Assembly: GCF_024362695.1 (NCBI RefSeq)
Contig: NC_065407.1
Location: forward strand, 13,950,001 to 14,014,000
Reading direction: 5' to 3'
From: Pectinophora gossypiella
Taxonomy: Eukaryota; Arthropoda; Insecta; Lepidoptera; Gelechiidae
DNA: 64,000 bases
Shown here: positions 63,945 through 64,000 of the stretch, piece after piece
Position numbering within the stretch: position 1 is the first letter of the stretch
Layout of the letters: each line of letters begins with the position of its first letter
Made by a program: the position numbers and the translations under genes
The notes under the pieces: model-generated
Database searches by the model: none
Told to the model about the DNA's origin: nothing
What the model saw: only the letters and a program-made list of their open reading frames with translations

Positions 63945-64000
63945 TTTTGCCCGCGACTTCGTCCGCGTGGCGTGTTATATAAGAGAGAGATCTTTGTGTG
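63945..64000 (+). repeat. Start of a lepidopteran-type dispersed repeat, cut by window end
   Basis: TAGCTTTTGCCCGCGACTTC then GTCCGCGTGGCGTG is, from memory, the 5' start of a repeat found across moths and butterflies. Its body type is seen separately at 13800-13985. Confidence 0.6.

Overview
The window reads as a piece of a moth or butterfly (Lepidoptera) genome. It is AT-rich, and it carries many dispersed repeats of a style I associate with Lepidoptera: tRNA-headed SINEs, short palindromic MITEs, non-LTR retrotransposon tails, and at the right end the CCCGCGACTTCGTCCGCG-type repeat. There is no bacterial-style gene order, no real tRNA or rRNA gene and no CRISPR array. I see no convincing multi-exon host gene. 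It is best read as intergenic or deep intronic sequence, with one weak candidate for a host 3'-terminal exon (44444-44531).

Coding capacity lies almost wholly in non-LTR retrotransposons (LINEs). LINE-1 (minus strand, about 20.4-25.0 kb) has an uninterrupted 952-codon endonuclease-reverse transcriptase ORF2 and the C-terminal end of an ORF1. LINE-2 (plus strand, 59.9-62.8 kb) is 5'-truncated inside the endonuclease but open for 827 codons through the reverse transcriptase. Shorter RT C-terminal relics lie at 2.0, 7.9, 28.6, 34.2, 44.0, 45.1, 47.5 and 48.9 kb. A poly(A)-tailed, target-site-duplicated retrocopy of an unidentified protein C-terminus sits at 29.06-29.54 kb inside 224-bp tandem repeats.

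Non-autonomous elements dominate. I call four SINE families A, B, C and D. A and B share their 5' half but have different tails. C is a third tRNA-headed family. D joins a tRNA-like 5' half to a 5S-rRNA-like promoter segment. A, B and D share a short central core, and the B and D tails resemble the RT-coding 3' end of LINE relics in this same window, suggesting shared mobilisation. MITE families include a two-unit palindromic element with a conserved spacer (7.8-8.3 and 57.8-58.2 kb) and an AAATGGCCACATCG family (17.0, 26.6, 30.9 kb).

The most unusual structure is a 2.16-kb foldback element (17441-19596). Its long inverted arms are built of degenerate direct repeats and flank a unique centre with a small ORF. 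Other notable items are a 257-bp, roughly 95%-matched inverted repeat at 56.5 kb, a chimeric A/B SINE at 51.6 kb, and SINE-B pieces in opposite orientation on the two sides of LINE-2. All family comparisons outside the window are from memory; no search was run.
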